A stretch of DNA of 64,000 bases. It comes from Myxococcota bacterium (lineage in GTDB: Bacteria; Myxococcota_A; Polyangia; Polyangiales; Polyangiaceae). Each line of letters starts with the position of its first letter. Within the stretch, counting starts at the first letter, position 1. Of this stretch, positions 15,816 to 25,472 are shown one piece after another. The stretch is taken from positions 60,001 through 124,000 of the forward strand of contig CAUJEM010000138.1 in the NCBI GenBank assembly GCA_963169915.1. The letters run 5' to 3'. The notes beneath the pieces are model-generated. The model made no database searches and was not told where the DNA came from. It saw only the letters and a program-made list of their open reading frames with translations. Both the position numbers and the translations under genes were made by a program.

Positions 15816-18008
15816 CTACAGCCGCGCTACCGGCGCCGCGGCTTGGAAATCCACGGGGAGCGTGGAGACGCTGGCGAGCCGCTTGCCGGTGCGGCCCAGC
15901 TCCACGTTGTCGACGTGCTCCACCTCTATCTTCAGATCTGCCCCGAGGTAGTGACGGAAGGTCGCCAAGATCTCTTGCAGCGCCTCCTCCGAGTAGCGCC
16001 CGCCCTTGACGATGCGGAAGCGGATGGCGCCGCGCTCTTGCTGCACCACCTGGTAGCGGCTGAGCGCGTGGTCGAACTCCTTCAAGTAGTGGGCGAAGAA
16101 GGTCCCAGGGACGTAGCGGCCGTCGGTGCCCTGGATGATGGCCTGCACGCGCCCCTCGATGTCCCCGAGCCGTGGCAGCCCGCGGCCGCAGCGGCAAGGA
16201 TTCGTGGCGTCCATGGCGATGGCAAGATCACCGATCCGGTAGCGGATGAAGGGGAGACAGGTGTTGTTGAGATCGGTGACGACCACCTCCCCACGCTCCC
16301 CGGGCGCCGCCGGCTCCCCGTTGCGCAAGATCTCCAAGATGTAGCCCTCCCCCACCACGTGATGCCCCTCGTGCGCGTCGCACTCGTAAGCGAGCCCACT
16401 GAATTCGCGCGCCCCGTACTTGTCGAAGACCTTGCACCCGAAGCTCTCCTCGATGAGCGCGCGGCTCGCCGCCGGGAGCGTCTGCGCGCTGCTCATCAGC
16501 GCCTTGGGGCGCAGCCCGAGCTCCCCGTGCCCCTTGAGCCAGTGCGCGAGAAAGTCCAAGGCCTCGGCGTAGCCGTCGAGCAGCACCGGCTGCCACGCCA
16601 CCAGCTTGGCGACCATGGCGGCCAGGTTCTTGTCGCTCATCTCGAAGACCGGGATGTGCAGGCGACGGCTGAGCACGGCGTCCAGCCGCTCTTTCACGAT
16701 CTGCTCGCGGTTCATCCCGAGCGTCTGGTGCCAGAGCCGGGCGCAGCGATCGCCGAAGGAGTAGCCCGTCCACTCCTGCGAGCGCAGGGTCGCGGCCCAG
16801 CGAAACTCGAGCTGCGCCCGGTCCACGAAGCACACGAAGGGCTCCCCGGTGGAGCCGCTGGTGGTGACCTTGAGCACCTGGGATTTGTCGTGGTTCTCGC
16901 TCAAGATGTCGAAGTAGAGCCGCTCGCGGATCTCTTCCTTGCTGAGCAGCGGCAGCTTGTAGAGGTCCGCCTGACCGCGGATGTCCTCCGGCCGCAGCTT
17001 CGCGCGCTGCAGGCGCTCCCGGTAGTACGGCACGTTGCGGTAGGCGTGGCGGATGAGGCGCCGCAGCTTCTCGTCCTGCAGCTCCCGCAGCTCCGACGGC
17101 TGGAGCCACTGGGTGGCGTCCAGGGACTCCAGGTAGCGCTCGACGTCCCGGGTGATGACCCAGTGCGTCTGGTCGAAGACCTTGAAGTAGGCCTGCAGGT
17201 GCAACCGACTACGGGTGCTGCGCCGCGGGCTGCGGTGGATGACGGCGTGCCGCCGCAGGAACTGCTCGGTGGCGTCCGGCGAGCGCCGCTCGAGCCGGTA
17301 CTCCCACGTCGCCTTGCCGAGGTCCACGAGCGAGCGTGCCGCCGCGCGGTAGGCCGTCCCGTCGAGGAAGCTCTTACCGGCCCGCCGCGCCTCGAACAAG
17401 GTCTCGATCTCCTTGTACGAGTAGCCCTTGGCGTGCGCCGCCACCATGATGAAGCTCTGCCAGTAGTGGTAGTTGCCACGGTAGGTCAGCAGATCTTCCA
17501 GCACCTCCTTGGCGCACATCACGAAGCCGCTCTTGTTGTCCTGCAGCCGCATCCCGAAGGTGCCGTTCAAGAGCGCATTGAACCCGCGGGAGAGCCGGTA
17601 GCGCGCGTCACGCTCCCGGCCCATGGCGCTCCTCCAGCCCTGGACGACGTCCACGCTGTGCTCGAAGAGCGCGCGCCACAGCCGCAGCAGGTCCTCCGGC
17701 TGATACTGCAGATCGGCGTCGATGACGGCGACGATGGGGGCGCGCGCAGCGCTGACCCCCGTCTTCCACGCGCCGGTGATGCCGCGGTTGGTGGGGTGGT
17801 AGCAGCCCGTCACCGCCCCGGGGTGCGCCGCCACGAGCGCCTCGATGGCGGCGCGCGTGCCGTCGGTGGAGCCGTCGTCCACGAGCACGAGCTCTCCGCG
17901 CAGCCCGCCCCGCGCGAAGGTGGCGAGCACGCGCCGCGCCAGCTCCGCCACGTTCAGCTCCTCGTTGAAGCAAGGGGCGATGACCGAGAGCTCGGGGAGA
18001 TCATCCAT
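15816..18008 (-). CDS. GT2 glycosyltransferase fused to a CapK-like AMP-ligase family domain
   Basis: A 730-residue fusion. Residues 1-245 are a family 2 glycosyltransferase: DDGSTDG (44-50) and DADLQ (97-101) bind the nucleotide-sugar and metal, as in polyprenyl-phosphate sugar synthases, but the C-terminal membrane helices of many such enzymes are absent. Residues about 270-730 resemble phenylacetate-CoA ligase/CapK adenylate-forming proteins: TTSGSTGEP (382-390), a DKYGAREF stretch and RYRIGD (589-594). CapK-type proteins sit in capsule and exopolysaccharide clusters. The two halves usually occur as separate proteins, so a two-step modification of a lipid-linked sugar is plausible but inferred. 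Confidence 0.85.
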   Translation of the reverse strand: MDDLPELSVIAPCFNEELNVAELARRVLATFARGGLRGELVLVDDGSTDGTRAAIEALVAAHPGAVTGCYHPTNRGITGAWKTGVSAARAPIVAVIDADLQYQPEDLLRLWRALFEHSVDVVQGWRSAMGRERDARYRLSRGFNALLNGTFGMRLQDNKSGFVMCAKEVLEDLLTYRGNYHYWQSFIMVAAHAKGYSYKEIETLFEARRAGKSFLDGTAYRAAARSLVDLGKATWEYRLERRSPDATEQFLRRHAVIHRSPRRSTRSRLHLQAYFKVFDQTHWVITRDVERYLESLDATQWLQPSELRELQDEKLRRLIRHAYRNVPYYRERLQRAKLRPEDIRGQADLYKLPLLSKEEIRERLYFDILSENHDKSQVLKVTTSGSTGEPFVCFVDRAQLEFRWAATLRSQEWTGYSFGDRCARLWHQTLGMNREQIVKERLDAVLSRRLHIPVFEMSDKNLAAMVAKLVAWQPVLLDGYAEALDFLAHWLKGHGELGLRPKALMSSAQTLPAASRALIEESFGCKVFDKYGAREFSGLAYECDAHEGHHVVGEGYILEILRNGEPAAPGERGEVVVTDLNNTCLPFIRYRIGDLAIAMDATNPCRCGRGLPRLGDIEGRVQAIIQGTDGRYVPGTFFAHYLKEFDHALSRYQVVQQERGAIRFRIVKGGRYSEEALQEILATFRHYLGADLKIEVEHVDNVELGRTGKRLASVSTLPVDFQAAAPVARL

Positions 18009-18060
18009 GGAAGCGCCCCAGCATACTCCGCACGGTCGCGCGGTGTAGGGTGACCGCCGC

Positions 18061-20526
18061 TCAGTACCGCCAGAGGTCGAGGCAGAGCACGCGCGCCGGC
18101 CCTGGCGCGGGGCTCACCTCGATCTCCAGCCGCGCCTGGGCGCGCTCGCTCACGACCACGCTGGCGAAGAACGGCCCCGGCCGGTTGGGCACCTCGAGCA
18201 CGAGCTCCCGCTGGCCGTCCACGCGCAGCTCGAGCCGCGCGGCGGGGCGGCCCCAGCGCTGCCCCGCTTCGTCGAGCACGCCGAGCAGCAAGAGCGGCCC
18301 GCCGAGCTTGACGTTCTGCGCGCCGACGCTCACGCGCGCCTGCTCGGGCTGGAGGACGGCCACCATGGGCGAGGGCCCGCTCGTGAGGCGGCAGGGACGC
18401 CGCCACGCGCGCGCCCCCTCGGCGCTCAGACCCTCGGCCGAAGGGCGCAGCTCCTGCGGAGTCGCGCCAGGGAGCGTGACGCTGCCGCCGATGCCGCGGG
18501 GGGCGTCGGAGAGCCGCCAGCGCGGGGGCTCGAGGCGCAGCCCGAGCAGCTCGTAGCGGCCCAGCGTCTCTCGTTGCACGTCCGTGGAGAGGCGGCCGAG
18601 CGTGTCCCGCAGCGCCGCGTCCGCGGTGGAGTCTCGCCGGCTCAGCAGCCACACGGCCGGGGCGCCGAGCGCGCCGTCCGGACCGAAGCGACGATCGAAC
18701 AGCTCGTCGCCCACCCACGAGGAGCCGTGCCCCTCGAGCAGCGGCGTGCCGCGCACGAAGGCGAGCCGGCGCTGCGAGTGATCGACGATGGCCGCCCCGG
18801 GCGGCGCGAGGCTGAGCAGGCGGGCCCTCGCCTGCTCGCGCCCGTCGTTGGTCTGGCTGCGCCACAGCGACTGCGCGAGCCACGCCCCGGCGCCGACGAG
18901 CGGCAGCGCGCCGAGCACGGCGAGCGCGGTGGACCAGCGCCGCTCCGGGGAGCGCGACGTGGGCGCCACCTCGAGTGCTCCGCCGGTGGCCAGGACGAGC
19001 AGCATCACGAAGGGATCCAGGAAGAAGCTGTCCCAGACGATGCCGTTGAAGCAGATGAAGAGCGCGAGCGTGCCGGACATGAGCGCGAGCCGTGTCCGGT
19101 GGCGTCGCGCCAGCAGCGCCAGCGCGACGCCGAGCGCGGCGCTGGCGGCCTGCGCCCAGGGCAGCAGGCGCTCGAGCTGGGCACGGTAGAGCGTGCCGCT
19201 GAAGCCGTACTTCTCGTAAAACCAGCGCTGGTGGGCGGGGCCGTAGTCGACGAGCCAGCGGTAGGTCCCCAACCAGAAGCTCTCTGGGTCGCGCGCCACG
19301 AAGCCGACGAGCACGAGCGCCCCGAGGCTGCCCGCCACCCCGAGCCGCAGCAGCGCCTGACGCCAGCCGAGCGAGCGCAGCATGGCGATGGCCACGAACG
19401 GCACCAGCACCAGCGCGAAGTGCCGTGTGAGCACCGCCAGGGCGAGCAGCGCGGCCGAGAGCCACCAGCGCCGGCGCGCGCAGGCCGCCACGAGCCAGGC
19501 CAGCACGCCCCACCACGGGTGCGGCTCGGCGTAGATGCCGTTCCAGTGGACGCTGGGGGAGGCGAGCCAGGCCGCGCCCAGCCCGAGGACGATGGCGCGC
19601 GCGTCACGACGGCGCGCGCCGGGCGGGTGCTCCGCCGCGGCCCACCACGCCGCCAGCACGATGGCGGCGTCGCTGAGCACGCCGGCGTAGCGAAGATCCA
19701 GCCCGAGCAGGCGCGGCAGGCCGAGCAGGCCCCAGAGCCCCGGGAGGTAGGTGAGCGGCACCTGACTGCCCGGCTGCATCTGGTACACGCCGTAGGCGCC
19801 AGCGCCGTGCGCGAAGGCGTCCTGCGCCGAGAGCGCGAGCGGGAGCATGTCACGCGTGGCAGGATCCGGGGTCCAGGTGGAGAGCCCGAGGGCGCGCAGC
19901 GCGACGAAGCCGCCGAGCAGCGCCGTGAGCGCGAGCCACTGCGGAGCGCGCGGGACCAAGGCGAGCACGGTGAGCAGGAGCGCGAGCCCACGCACGAGCG
20001 CCTGCGCCGCCGCGGTAGGGGGCAGCACCGGAAGAAACTGCACCGGGTGCTTGGCGGCGAGCAGCCCGAGGAAGCCGAGCCCGACGAGCAGCCCCGCGCG
20101 CCCCGCGTCCGCGGCGTCGAAGCGGCCGCCGCGCAGCGTCGCCACCGCCACGGCCACGGCGACCGCGCCGAGCGCCGGCAAGAGCACGGCCAGCTCGGGG
20201 CGCCCGAGCGCGAGCAGCCAGCCAGGCCAGGCGGGCGCGGGCCGACCGAGCAGCGGAGCCACCGCGGGCCACCACAGCGTGAGACCCACGGCGCCAGCGC
20301 CGAGGCTCCCGAGCCACGCCAGCGCGCCGACCTGCCGAGCGGACGCGCCAGGGGGCGCCGCTCCGAAGTGCCCGAGCCACAGCACGGCCAGCAAGGCGCA
20401 GGTGGCGAGCCAGGGCACGCCCCAGGCTTGGCTGCCGAGCTCCGCTGCCAAGACGAGCGGCGCGAGCGCCACCGCGACCCAGCGGGTCCCGGACCAGCCG
20501 CGCGAGGCCTCACTCTGGTCTGCCAT
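18061..20526 (-). CDS. Large polytopic membrane protein, GT-C-like, with C-terminal beta domain
   Basis: An 821-residue protein with many hydrophobic helices (about residues 15-560) and a soluble C-terminal region (about 600-821) rich in beta-strands, ending CLDLWRY. A short acidic/aromatic loop (QDAFAHGAGAYGVYQ) and the YAEPHPWWG segment resemble luminal loops of GT-C mannosyltransferase-like enzymes, which use polyprenyl-phosphate sugars. No definite catalytic pair can be assigned. Its ATG overlaps the discoidin gene upstream by 17 bases, placing it in the same minus-strand operon. Confidence 0.65.
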   Translation of the reverse strand: MADQSEASRGWSGTRWVAVALAPLVLAAELGSQAWGVPWLATCALLAVLWLGHFGAAPPGASARQVGALAWLGSLGAGAVGLTLWWPAVAPLLGRPAPAWPGWLLALGRPELAVLLPALGAVAVAVAVATLRGGRFDAADAGRAGLLVGLGFLGLLAAKHPVQFLPVLPPTAAAQALVRGLALLLTVLALVPRAPQWLALTALLGGFVALRALGLSTWTPDPATRDMLPLALSAQDAFAHGAGAYGVYQMQPGSQVPLTYLPGLWGLLGLPRLLGLDLRYAGVLSDAAIVLAAWWAAAEHPPGARRRDARAIVLGLGAAWLASPSVHWNGIYAEPHPWWGVLAWLVAACARRRWWLSAALLALAVLTRHFALVLVPFVAIAMLRSLGWRQALLRLGVAGSLGALVLVGFVARDPESFWLGTYRWLVDYGPAHQRWFYEKYGFSGTLYRAQLERLLPWAQAASAALGVALALLARRHRTRLALMSGTLALFICFNGIVWDSFFLDPFVMLLVLATGGALEVAPTSRSPERRWSTALAVLGALPLVGAGAWLAQSLWRSQTNDGREQARARLLSLAPPGAAIVDHSQRRLAFVRGTPLLEGHGSSWVGDELFDRRFGPDGALGAPAVWLLSRRDSTADAALRDTLGRLSTDVQRETLGRYELLGLRLEPPRWRLSDAPRGIGGSVTLPGATPQELRPSAEGLSAEGARAWRRPCRLTSGPSPMVAVLQPEQARVSVGAQNVKLGGPLLLLGVLDEAGQRWGRPAARLELRVDGQRELVLEVPNRPGPFFASVVVSERAQARLEIEVSPAPGPARVLCLDLWRY

Positions 20527-21571
20527 AGACCTCGACCTCCGAGAGCGCGAAGCCGCGCTTCGGGTGGCGCGCCCTCAACCAGCGAGCGACGCGACCGCGC
20601 GCGCGCCAGGTGAGCCGCTGCCCCGAGGTGGTTGGCTCCGTGAAGCGCTCCACCTTCTCCCAGGCCTGCCCGTCCATGGACAGCTCGAGCTCCAGACCCG
20701 CGGTGTCCCCAGCGTAGCGGTCCGCGCGGTTGACGAGGACCACGCGGTCGAGCGCGTGCGAGCGCCCGAGATCGACCGCGAACCACGAGCCGTCCTTGTC
20801 GCTCGCGGTGGCCGAGCCCCACGGCGTCTCGATGGCGCCGTTGCACAGCGCGCTCGCCGGTGGGCTACCGCGCCAGTACGCGCTGGCGCTCGCCTCCTTG
20901 CCGAGCGCCACGTTGGGCGGGCGCGTGAGCGTCCACGCGAGGCCGGCCAGCGCGGCCACGCCCGACAGCAGCAGCGCGCCGAGCCGCAGCGCGCGCGCCC
21001 TCCTGAGCTGCGCCACGCTGCGCACCTCCACCTCCGCCAACAGGGCCGTGACGGCCAGCTCCAGCGTGACGAGGCGCGCGAGCGCCTGCGGTTGACCCAG
21101 TCGATCGAACTCCAGAAGATCGGCCGGCGGCGCCAGCCACTCGAGCGCCGCGACGACCGCGGCGCAGGCCGGGGGCGCGTCGGTGCGGAGCTGCTGGAAG
21201 CTCCGCAGGAGCTCGGCCGGCTCGAGCGGCTCCGGCGGCGCGCCGGCGCGCGCGGTGACCCAGGCCGCCAGCGCCAAGCAGAGCGCCTCACGGTAGATGG
21301 CCGCCGCCGCCGCCACCGACCGCGCGTCGCGCAGATCTCCCGCCGCCGCCACCCGCTGCCGGGCGCCCAGCGCGGCCAGGCGCGCGAAGCGCTGCTGCGC
21401 CGGCGTGAGCGCGCGCGCCCGCGCCTCGGCGCCGCGGAGCCAGAGCGCCTCCGACCAGCGCGCACGCCCGCGCTCGAGCAGCTCCTTCGGTCCGGGCATG
21501 ACCGCGAGGAGCTTCACCCGGGGGCCGGGGCCGAGCAAGGGCGAAGCCGCGCGCAGCGTCCGGCCCTCCAT
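20510..21571 (-). CDS. Membrane-anchored discoidin (F5/8 type C) domain protein
   Basis: A 353-residue protein with three parts: a helical, charged N-terminal region (1-200), one transmembrane helix (about 202-222), and an F5/8 type C-like domain (about 225-353). The domain begins PPNVALGKEASAS, then has the DKDGSWFAVDLG and RVVLVNRADRY stretches and ends LSEVEVYGRPE, all typical of discoidin domains, which bind glycans or lipids. The N-half is predicted cytoplasmic and the discoidin domain periplasmic. ATG at 21571 lies 8 bases after the preceding stop. In a glycan cluster it may recognise the polymer; this is inference. Confidence 0.75.
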   Translation of the reverse strand: MEGRTLRAASPLLGPGPRVKLLAVMPGPKELLERGRARWSEALWLRGAEARARALTPAQQRFARLAALGARQRVAAAGDLRDARSVAAAAAIYREALCLALAAWVTARAGAPPEPLEPAELLRSFQQLRTDAPPACAAVVAALEWLAPPADLLEFDRLGQPQALARLVTLELAVTALLAEVEVRSVAQLRRARALRLGALLLSGVAALAGLAWTLTRPPNVALGKEASASAYWRGSPPASALCNGAIETPWGSATASDKDGSWFAVDLGRSHALDRVVLVNRADRYAGDTAGLELELSMDGQAWEKVERFTEPTTSGQRLTWRARGRVARWLRARHPKRGFALSEVEVYGRPE

Positions 21572-21579
21572 CGCCTCCG

Positions 21580-23139
21580 TCAGCGCGCGAAGCCTCGCGC
21601 CGCGGCCTCGACGAAGCTCAAGAAGGTGCCTTGGAGGTACTGGCTTGGGGTAGGCCCCGTCAGCCAAGCGCCCAGCGCCAGCCCAGCGGGCACGCCCAGT
21701 GCGACGGCGCCGACGAGCACGCGGCCGGCCACGCTGCGCGGCCGTGACGGCCAGGCCAGCAGCACCCCGAGCGCGAGCAGCGCGAGCCCGAGCAGCGGCC
21801 ACAGGCTGGTGAGCCCCTGGAGCCCGAGCCACCGCTGCCCGAGGTTCGGAGAGCAGAGGCTGCGCTGCCAGAGCGGCCACACGACGTCGACGAGCGGGTT
21901 TGCCGCGTCGTTGGGCGGCTCCGGGAAGAAGGCGTGGACGAGCTGGTAGCCGAGCAGCCCCGCGAGGAGACAGCCCCGCACGAGCCCCTCGCCCAGCGCC
22001 GTCCGCGCGGCCCACCGCACCCCCAGCCCGACGAGGAGCATCGCCCAGGGCATCCCGGGGATGAGCAGCCGTGGCCCGTAGCCCCAGCCGGCGACCCACA
22101 TGTTCGAGCTCACGATGAACCACAGGAAATAGGCGGCGCTGGCCGCCAGGAGCAGCGTGAGGCGGCGGGCGCCGCGGCGCCACCCCACCAGCAGCCCGGG
22201 CAGGGCCAGCAGAAACAGCGGGCTCGTCGAGAACAGGCCCCGGTGCCAGCTGAGCAGTCCGCCAAACGCCGACGTCCAGCTCGGCGTCGTGACGCCGCCG
22301 ACGCCGGCGTTGTGGATCGACTGGAGCGAGGCGTCGCGCAGGTGATGGTACGACAGCTCGAGGGGGCCACCGAAGGCGAGCGTGTTGTAGACCCCCAACC
22401 CAACGAGCCACGGCGCCGCTCCCAAGAAGAAGCCGGCGAGCGCCGCCGGACGACGTCCGAGCGGCCCCGCGAGCAGCGCCACGGTGAGCAGCGCCGCCGG
22501 GACGCCGGCTTGGTACTCCGTGACGCCCGCCATCCCCGCCGCCGTCCCCGCCACGGCAGCCAGCAGCGCGCCGCGCCACGGGCGCTCCAGGCAGGCGTCC
22601 TCGGCCCGCAGCAGCGCGAGCAGCGCCACCGCGAGCGCCACCGCGACGAGCTGGTGACCGTAGTAGACGGCGCTGTAGTGAAACGCCGCCGTGCCCGTGA
22701 GCCAGGCGAGCGACAGCGCCGTGGCGAGCCGCGAGAGCACCCCCACGCGGCGCAGCAGCGCGCGCAGCACCCAGAAGCCCACGAGCCCCACCGGCAGCAT
22801 CGCGCGCCGCATCAGCCGCAGCAGGGCCTCCGCCGTCCAGCCCTCCGCGTGCCCGAGCTGACGCGCGACGCCGTAGACCAGCGCGCCGAAGAGGCTCGAG
22901 CCCGGCGCCTTGTCGGAGTAGGAGCGCCCCTCGTGCACGGCGATGTCCATGATGTTGCCGAAGCGCTGGAGCGGGGCGTCGATGGAGAGGCTGTGGTGAT
23001 CGACGAGCGCGACGGCGAGGTAGAGCCGCGAGCGTTCGTTGGGAGAGGAGATCTGATCGAAGGGGCTCGTGTACGCGAGCAGCAGCAAGAGCAGCAGCGA
23101 CAGCAGCGCGCCCCGCACCCAGGCCACGGGGCGTCTCAC
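21580..23139 (-). CDS. Polytopic membrane glycosyltransferase-like protein
   Basis: A 519-residue protein with about twelve hydrophobic helices. The first periplasmic loop has SPNERSRLYLAVALVDHH and a later YSDKAPGSSLFG segment, the pattern of GT-C-like proteins related to the dolichyl-phosphate-sugar transferase superfamily. It starts at GTG 23139, which shares GTGA with the stop of the upstream gene; the open frame beyond this is a shadow of that gene. The substrate is not readable. It precedes the discoidin protein gene. Confidence 0.7.
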   Translation of the reverse strand: MRRPVAWVRGALLSLLLLLLLAYTSPFDQISSPNERSRLYLAVALVDHHSLSIDAPLQRFGNIMDIAVHEGRSYSDKAPGSSLFGALVYGVARQLGHAEGWTAEALLRLMRRAMLPVGLVGFWVLRALLRRVGVLSRLATALSLAWLTGTAAFHYSAVYYGHQLVAVALAVALLALLRAEDACLERPWRGALLAAVAGTAAGMAGVTEYQAGVPAALLTVALLAGPLGRRPAALAGFFLGAAPWLVGLGVYNTLAFGGPLELSYHHLRDASLQSIHNAGVGGVTTPSWTSAFGGLLSWHRGLFSTSPLFLLALPGLLVGWRRGARRLTLLLAASAAYFLWFIVSSNMWVAGWGYGPRLLIPGMPWAMLLVGLGVRWAARTALGEGLVRGCLLAGLLGYQLVHAFFPEPPNDAANPLVDVVWPLWQRSLCSPNLGQRWLGLQGLTSLWPLLGLALLALGVLLAWPSRPRSVAGRVLVGAVALGVPAGLALGAWLTGPTPSQYLQGTFLSFVEAAARGFAR

Positions 23140-25361
23140 GGCGCGTCCTGAGGTAGCTCGAGCACCCGCACGGGCGCGCCGTCGCCCTCGACGCGCCGGG
23201 GCGCGCCGGCACCCGAGAACCAGCCGTAGAACTGCTCCGTCCCGGGCCGGTGACGGATCTCGCTGTCGTAGACGTAGAGGTAGCCGGGGCGCCAGACGCG
23301 CGGAGGCACCTCGAAGTAGGTGCCCACCTGCTTCTCCTTGTCGTCCGCCGAGGTCCACGACCAGCGCGGAGGCGCGACGACGCGCGAGCGCAGCTCGAAC
23401 TGGGTCTCTTCGGCGGGCCGCTCGCCTGCGAGGAAGAGCAGCGAGAGCCGCGGCGCGACGCCCACCTCGAAGCGACGACCGAGCAGCCGCGTGCCATCGG
23501 AGTAGCGCGCGCTCACGGCGGGCTCGAACTCCGCCTCGAGCTGCTGGCGTAGGCGCTCCGCCTCCGCGCGCTCCCCGCGCGCGAGCAGGAGGTTGTGCTG
23601 GATGCGCCGCTGCTCGCGCGTGGTGGGCGGCGCGGTCGGGGGGGGGTTCGGCGTCTGGTCGAAGGCGTCGCGCAGCTCCCAGGTGGCGTAGGCGTCGGGC
23701 TCCACCCGGCGCAGCGGATCGTGCGCCTGCCGCCAGTACCACTCCCAGGCCGTCGGCTCGCGCTCGCCGAAGACGTGCGCCGTCAAGGGCGCCGGTGGCG
23801 CCAGGGCGTCGATGAGCCAGTACGGCCCCACCACCTGCACCGCGTACTCGCTGGCGAGGGCGCGCTGCTCGGCGCTGGAGGTGAACCGCGAGTCTGCCCA
23901 GAACCAGCGCGCCTGCTCGTCCCCCTTGAGGGGCCGCCCCGCCGGCTCCACCGGGCGGTGCAGGTTCCACTCCAGGCCCCAATGGACGCGCATGCTCGGA
24001 TGCAGCCGCACCACGCTGCGCTCGGCCACGCGCGGCGCGGCCCAGGCGACCGCCACGGCCTTGTCGAGATCTTGTTGGTTGAGGTGGCCGTCGTCGTTGA
24101 GCCGGCCCCCGGTCTTGCGCGCGTAGTCGAGGTGGCGGAGACCGTCCGGCAGCAGCAGCAGCGGCAGGCACAGCGCGAGGGGCAGCAGGGCCAGCTCGAG
24201 GCGCGACGAGCGCCAGCGGGGGCGGAGCCAGCCCAAGAGCGCGCCGAGCCCCGAGACCATGCCCTGACCCAGCAGCCCCAGCGCGAAGGCCGCGTAGGCC
24301 GCGAAGGGCAGCGGCCAGTAGATGTGGACGTCCGCGCCGTTCTTGAACACGACGTAGTGCACGAGGCTCATCGCCAGGAACGCCAGGGGGAGGACGTCGA
24401 GCAGGCGGCGGCCGAGGAGCCAGCGCGCGAGGAAGAGGGGCGCCGCCAGCTTGCCCGCCAGGATGATGGGCGGCGGGAACATCAGCTCGATCCAGTGGCG
24501 GCGCGCGGCGAGCACCACCTCGAGCGGCAGCTCGCTGCCGCTCGTGCGCCGCTGCGCGTTGCCGAGCATGCCCTCGAGCAGCCCATACTTGCGGAAGAGC
24601 AGCCCATAGAAGGCCAGCGTGCCGACCGCGAGCAACACGGTCACCAGCCACCACTGCAGCACGCGGCGCAGATCCGCCGCGCCGAACCACCGCCGCGGCA
24701 GCAGCCCCCAGGCGACGACCGTCACCATCAGGACCACGGCGACGAACAGGTACGCCACCCAGTCGGAGTGGAAGGTCCAGGCGGCCCCCACCCAGCTCAG
24801 CAGCATCCAGCGCGGCTGCCAGCGCTCCTGAAAGCGCACGAGCCCCCACGAGAACAGCGCGCACCCGAACACCACGGGCACCTCGAAGCCCGGGAACTGC
24901 GCGAAGCCGAGCGTGATGGGGAGCACCGCCCACGTCCAGGCCGCGAGCACGGCGCCCACGCGCCCGAGCGTGCGGCGCGCGATGCCCGCGAGCAGCGCTG
25001 GCAGCGCCACGTTCATGAGGACGGGGACGATGCGCAGCACCCACTCGTGCCTGCCGAAGAGCCGGTACGCCCCGGCGATCAGCCAGAACATGCCCCAGGG
25101 GTGGTTGCCGTAGTACAGGGACGGCGGGGGGCGCTCCAAGGTGTAGGTGCGCACCGGGCCGACGATGCCCCAGTGCCACATGTTCTCCGCGATGATGCCG
25201 CGCGCGCCGACGACGGCGTAGTGCCCAGCGCCGACGGGGCCGAGCAGCTCCCAGCCGCCGACGATGGCCATCCACGCGCAGGCCACGAGGACGAGCCAGC
25301 GCACGGCGCGCTCGCCCGCGGCGGATACGCCGTGGACGCCTGGGGCCGGGGTGCCCTTCAT
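23136..25361 (-). CDS. PMT/ArnT-like glycosyltransferase with soluble C-terminal domain
   Basis: A 741-residue protein. The first loop carries an ERPPPSLYYGNHPWG stretch and an NMWHWG segment, reminiscent of the conserved first periplasmic loop of PMT_2/ArnT family enzymes that take sugars from polyprenyl phosphate. About eleven membrane helices follow to near residue 430, then a soluble tail (about 450-741) with several strand-rich segments. ATG at 25361 (MKGTPAPG) is preferred to an upstream ATG because the extra 25 residues look non-coding. The stop overlaps the next GTG start. Confidence 0.72.
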   Translation of the reverse strand: MKGTPAPGVHGVSAAGERAVRWLVLVACAWMAIVGGWELLGPVGAGHYAVVGARGIIAENMWHWGIVGPVRTYTLERPPPSLYYGNHPWGMFWLIAGAYRLFGRHEWVLRIVPVLMNVALPALLAGIARRTLGRVGAVLAAWTWAVLPITLGFAQFPGFEVPVVFGCALFSWGLVRFQERWQPRWMLLSWVGAAWTFHSDWVAYLFVAVVLMVTVVAWGLLPRRWFGAADLRRVLQWWLVTVLLAVGTLAFYGLLFRKYGLLEGMLGNAQRRTSGSELPLEVVLAARRHWIELMFPPPIILAGKLAAPLFLARWLLGRRLLDVLPLAFLAMSLVHYVVFKNGADVHIYWPLPFAAYAAFALGLLGQGMVSGLGALLGWLRPRWRSSRLELALLPLALCLPLLLLPDGLRHLDYARKTGGRLNDDGHLNQQDLDKAVAVAWAAPRVAERSVVRLHPSMRVHWGLEWNLHRPVEPAGRPLKGDEQARWFWADSRFTSSAEQRALASEYAVQVVGPYWLIDALAPPAPLTAHVFGEREPTAWEWYWRQAHDPLRRVEPDAYATWELRDAFDQTPNPPPTAPPTTREQRRIQHNLLLARGERAEAERLRQQLEAEFEPAVSARYSDGTRLLGRRFEVGVAPRLSLLFLAGERPAEETQFELRSRVVAPPRWSWTSADDKEKQVGTYFEVPPRVWRPGYLYVYDSEIRHRPGTEQFYGWFSGAGAPRRVEGDGAPVRVLELPQDAP

Positions 25362-25472
25362 CGGCCCGCACCCTAGCCAAAGCTGCCCCCGCGCGCATCG
25401 TCGGGGCGCTCGGGCCCCGACGACCCGGCCGAGCAAGAGGGTCGGGCGGCGCCGCGCGGCGCTCGCGGGGTC

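Noticed and set aside
15558-18053. Long plus-strand frame opposite the GT2-CapK gene
   Set aside because: Antisense shadow; the minus strand has the catalytic motifs.
18574-20613. Long plus-strand frame opposite the GT-C-like gene
   Set aside because: Composition of Arg/Glu/His-rich antisense shadow, no domain.
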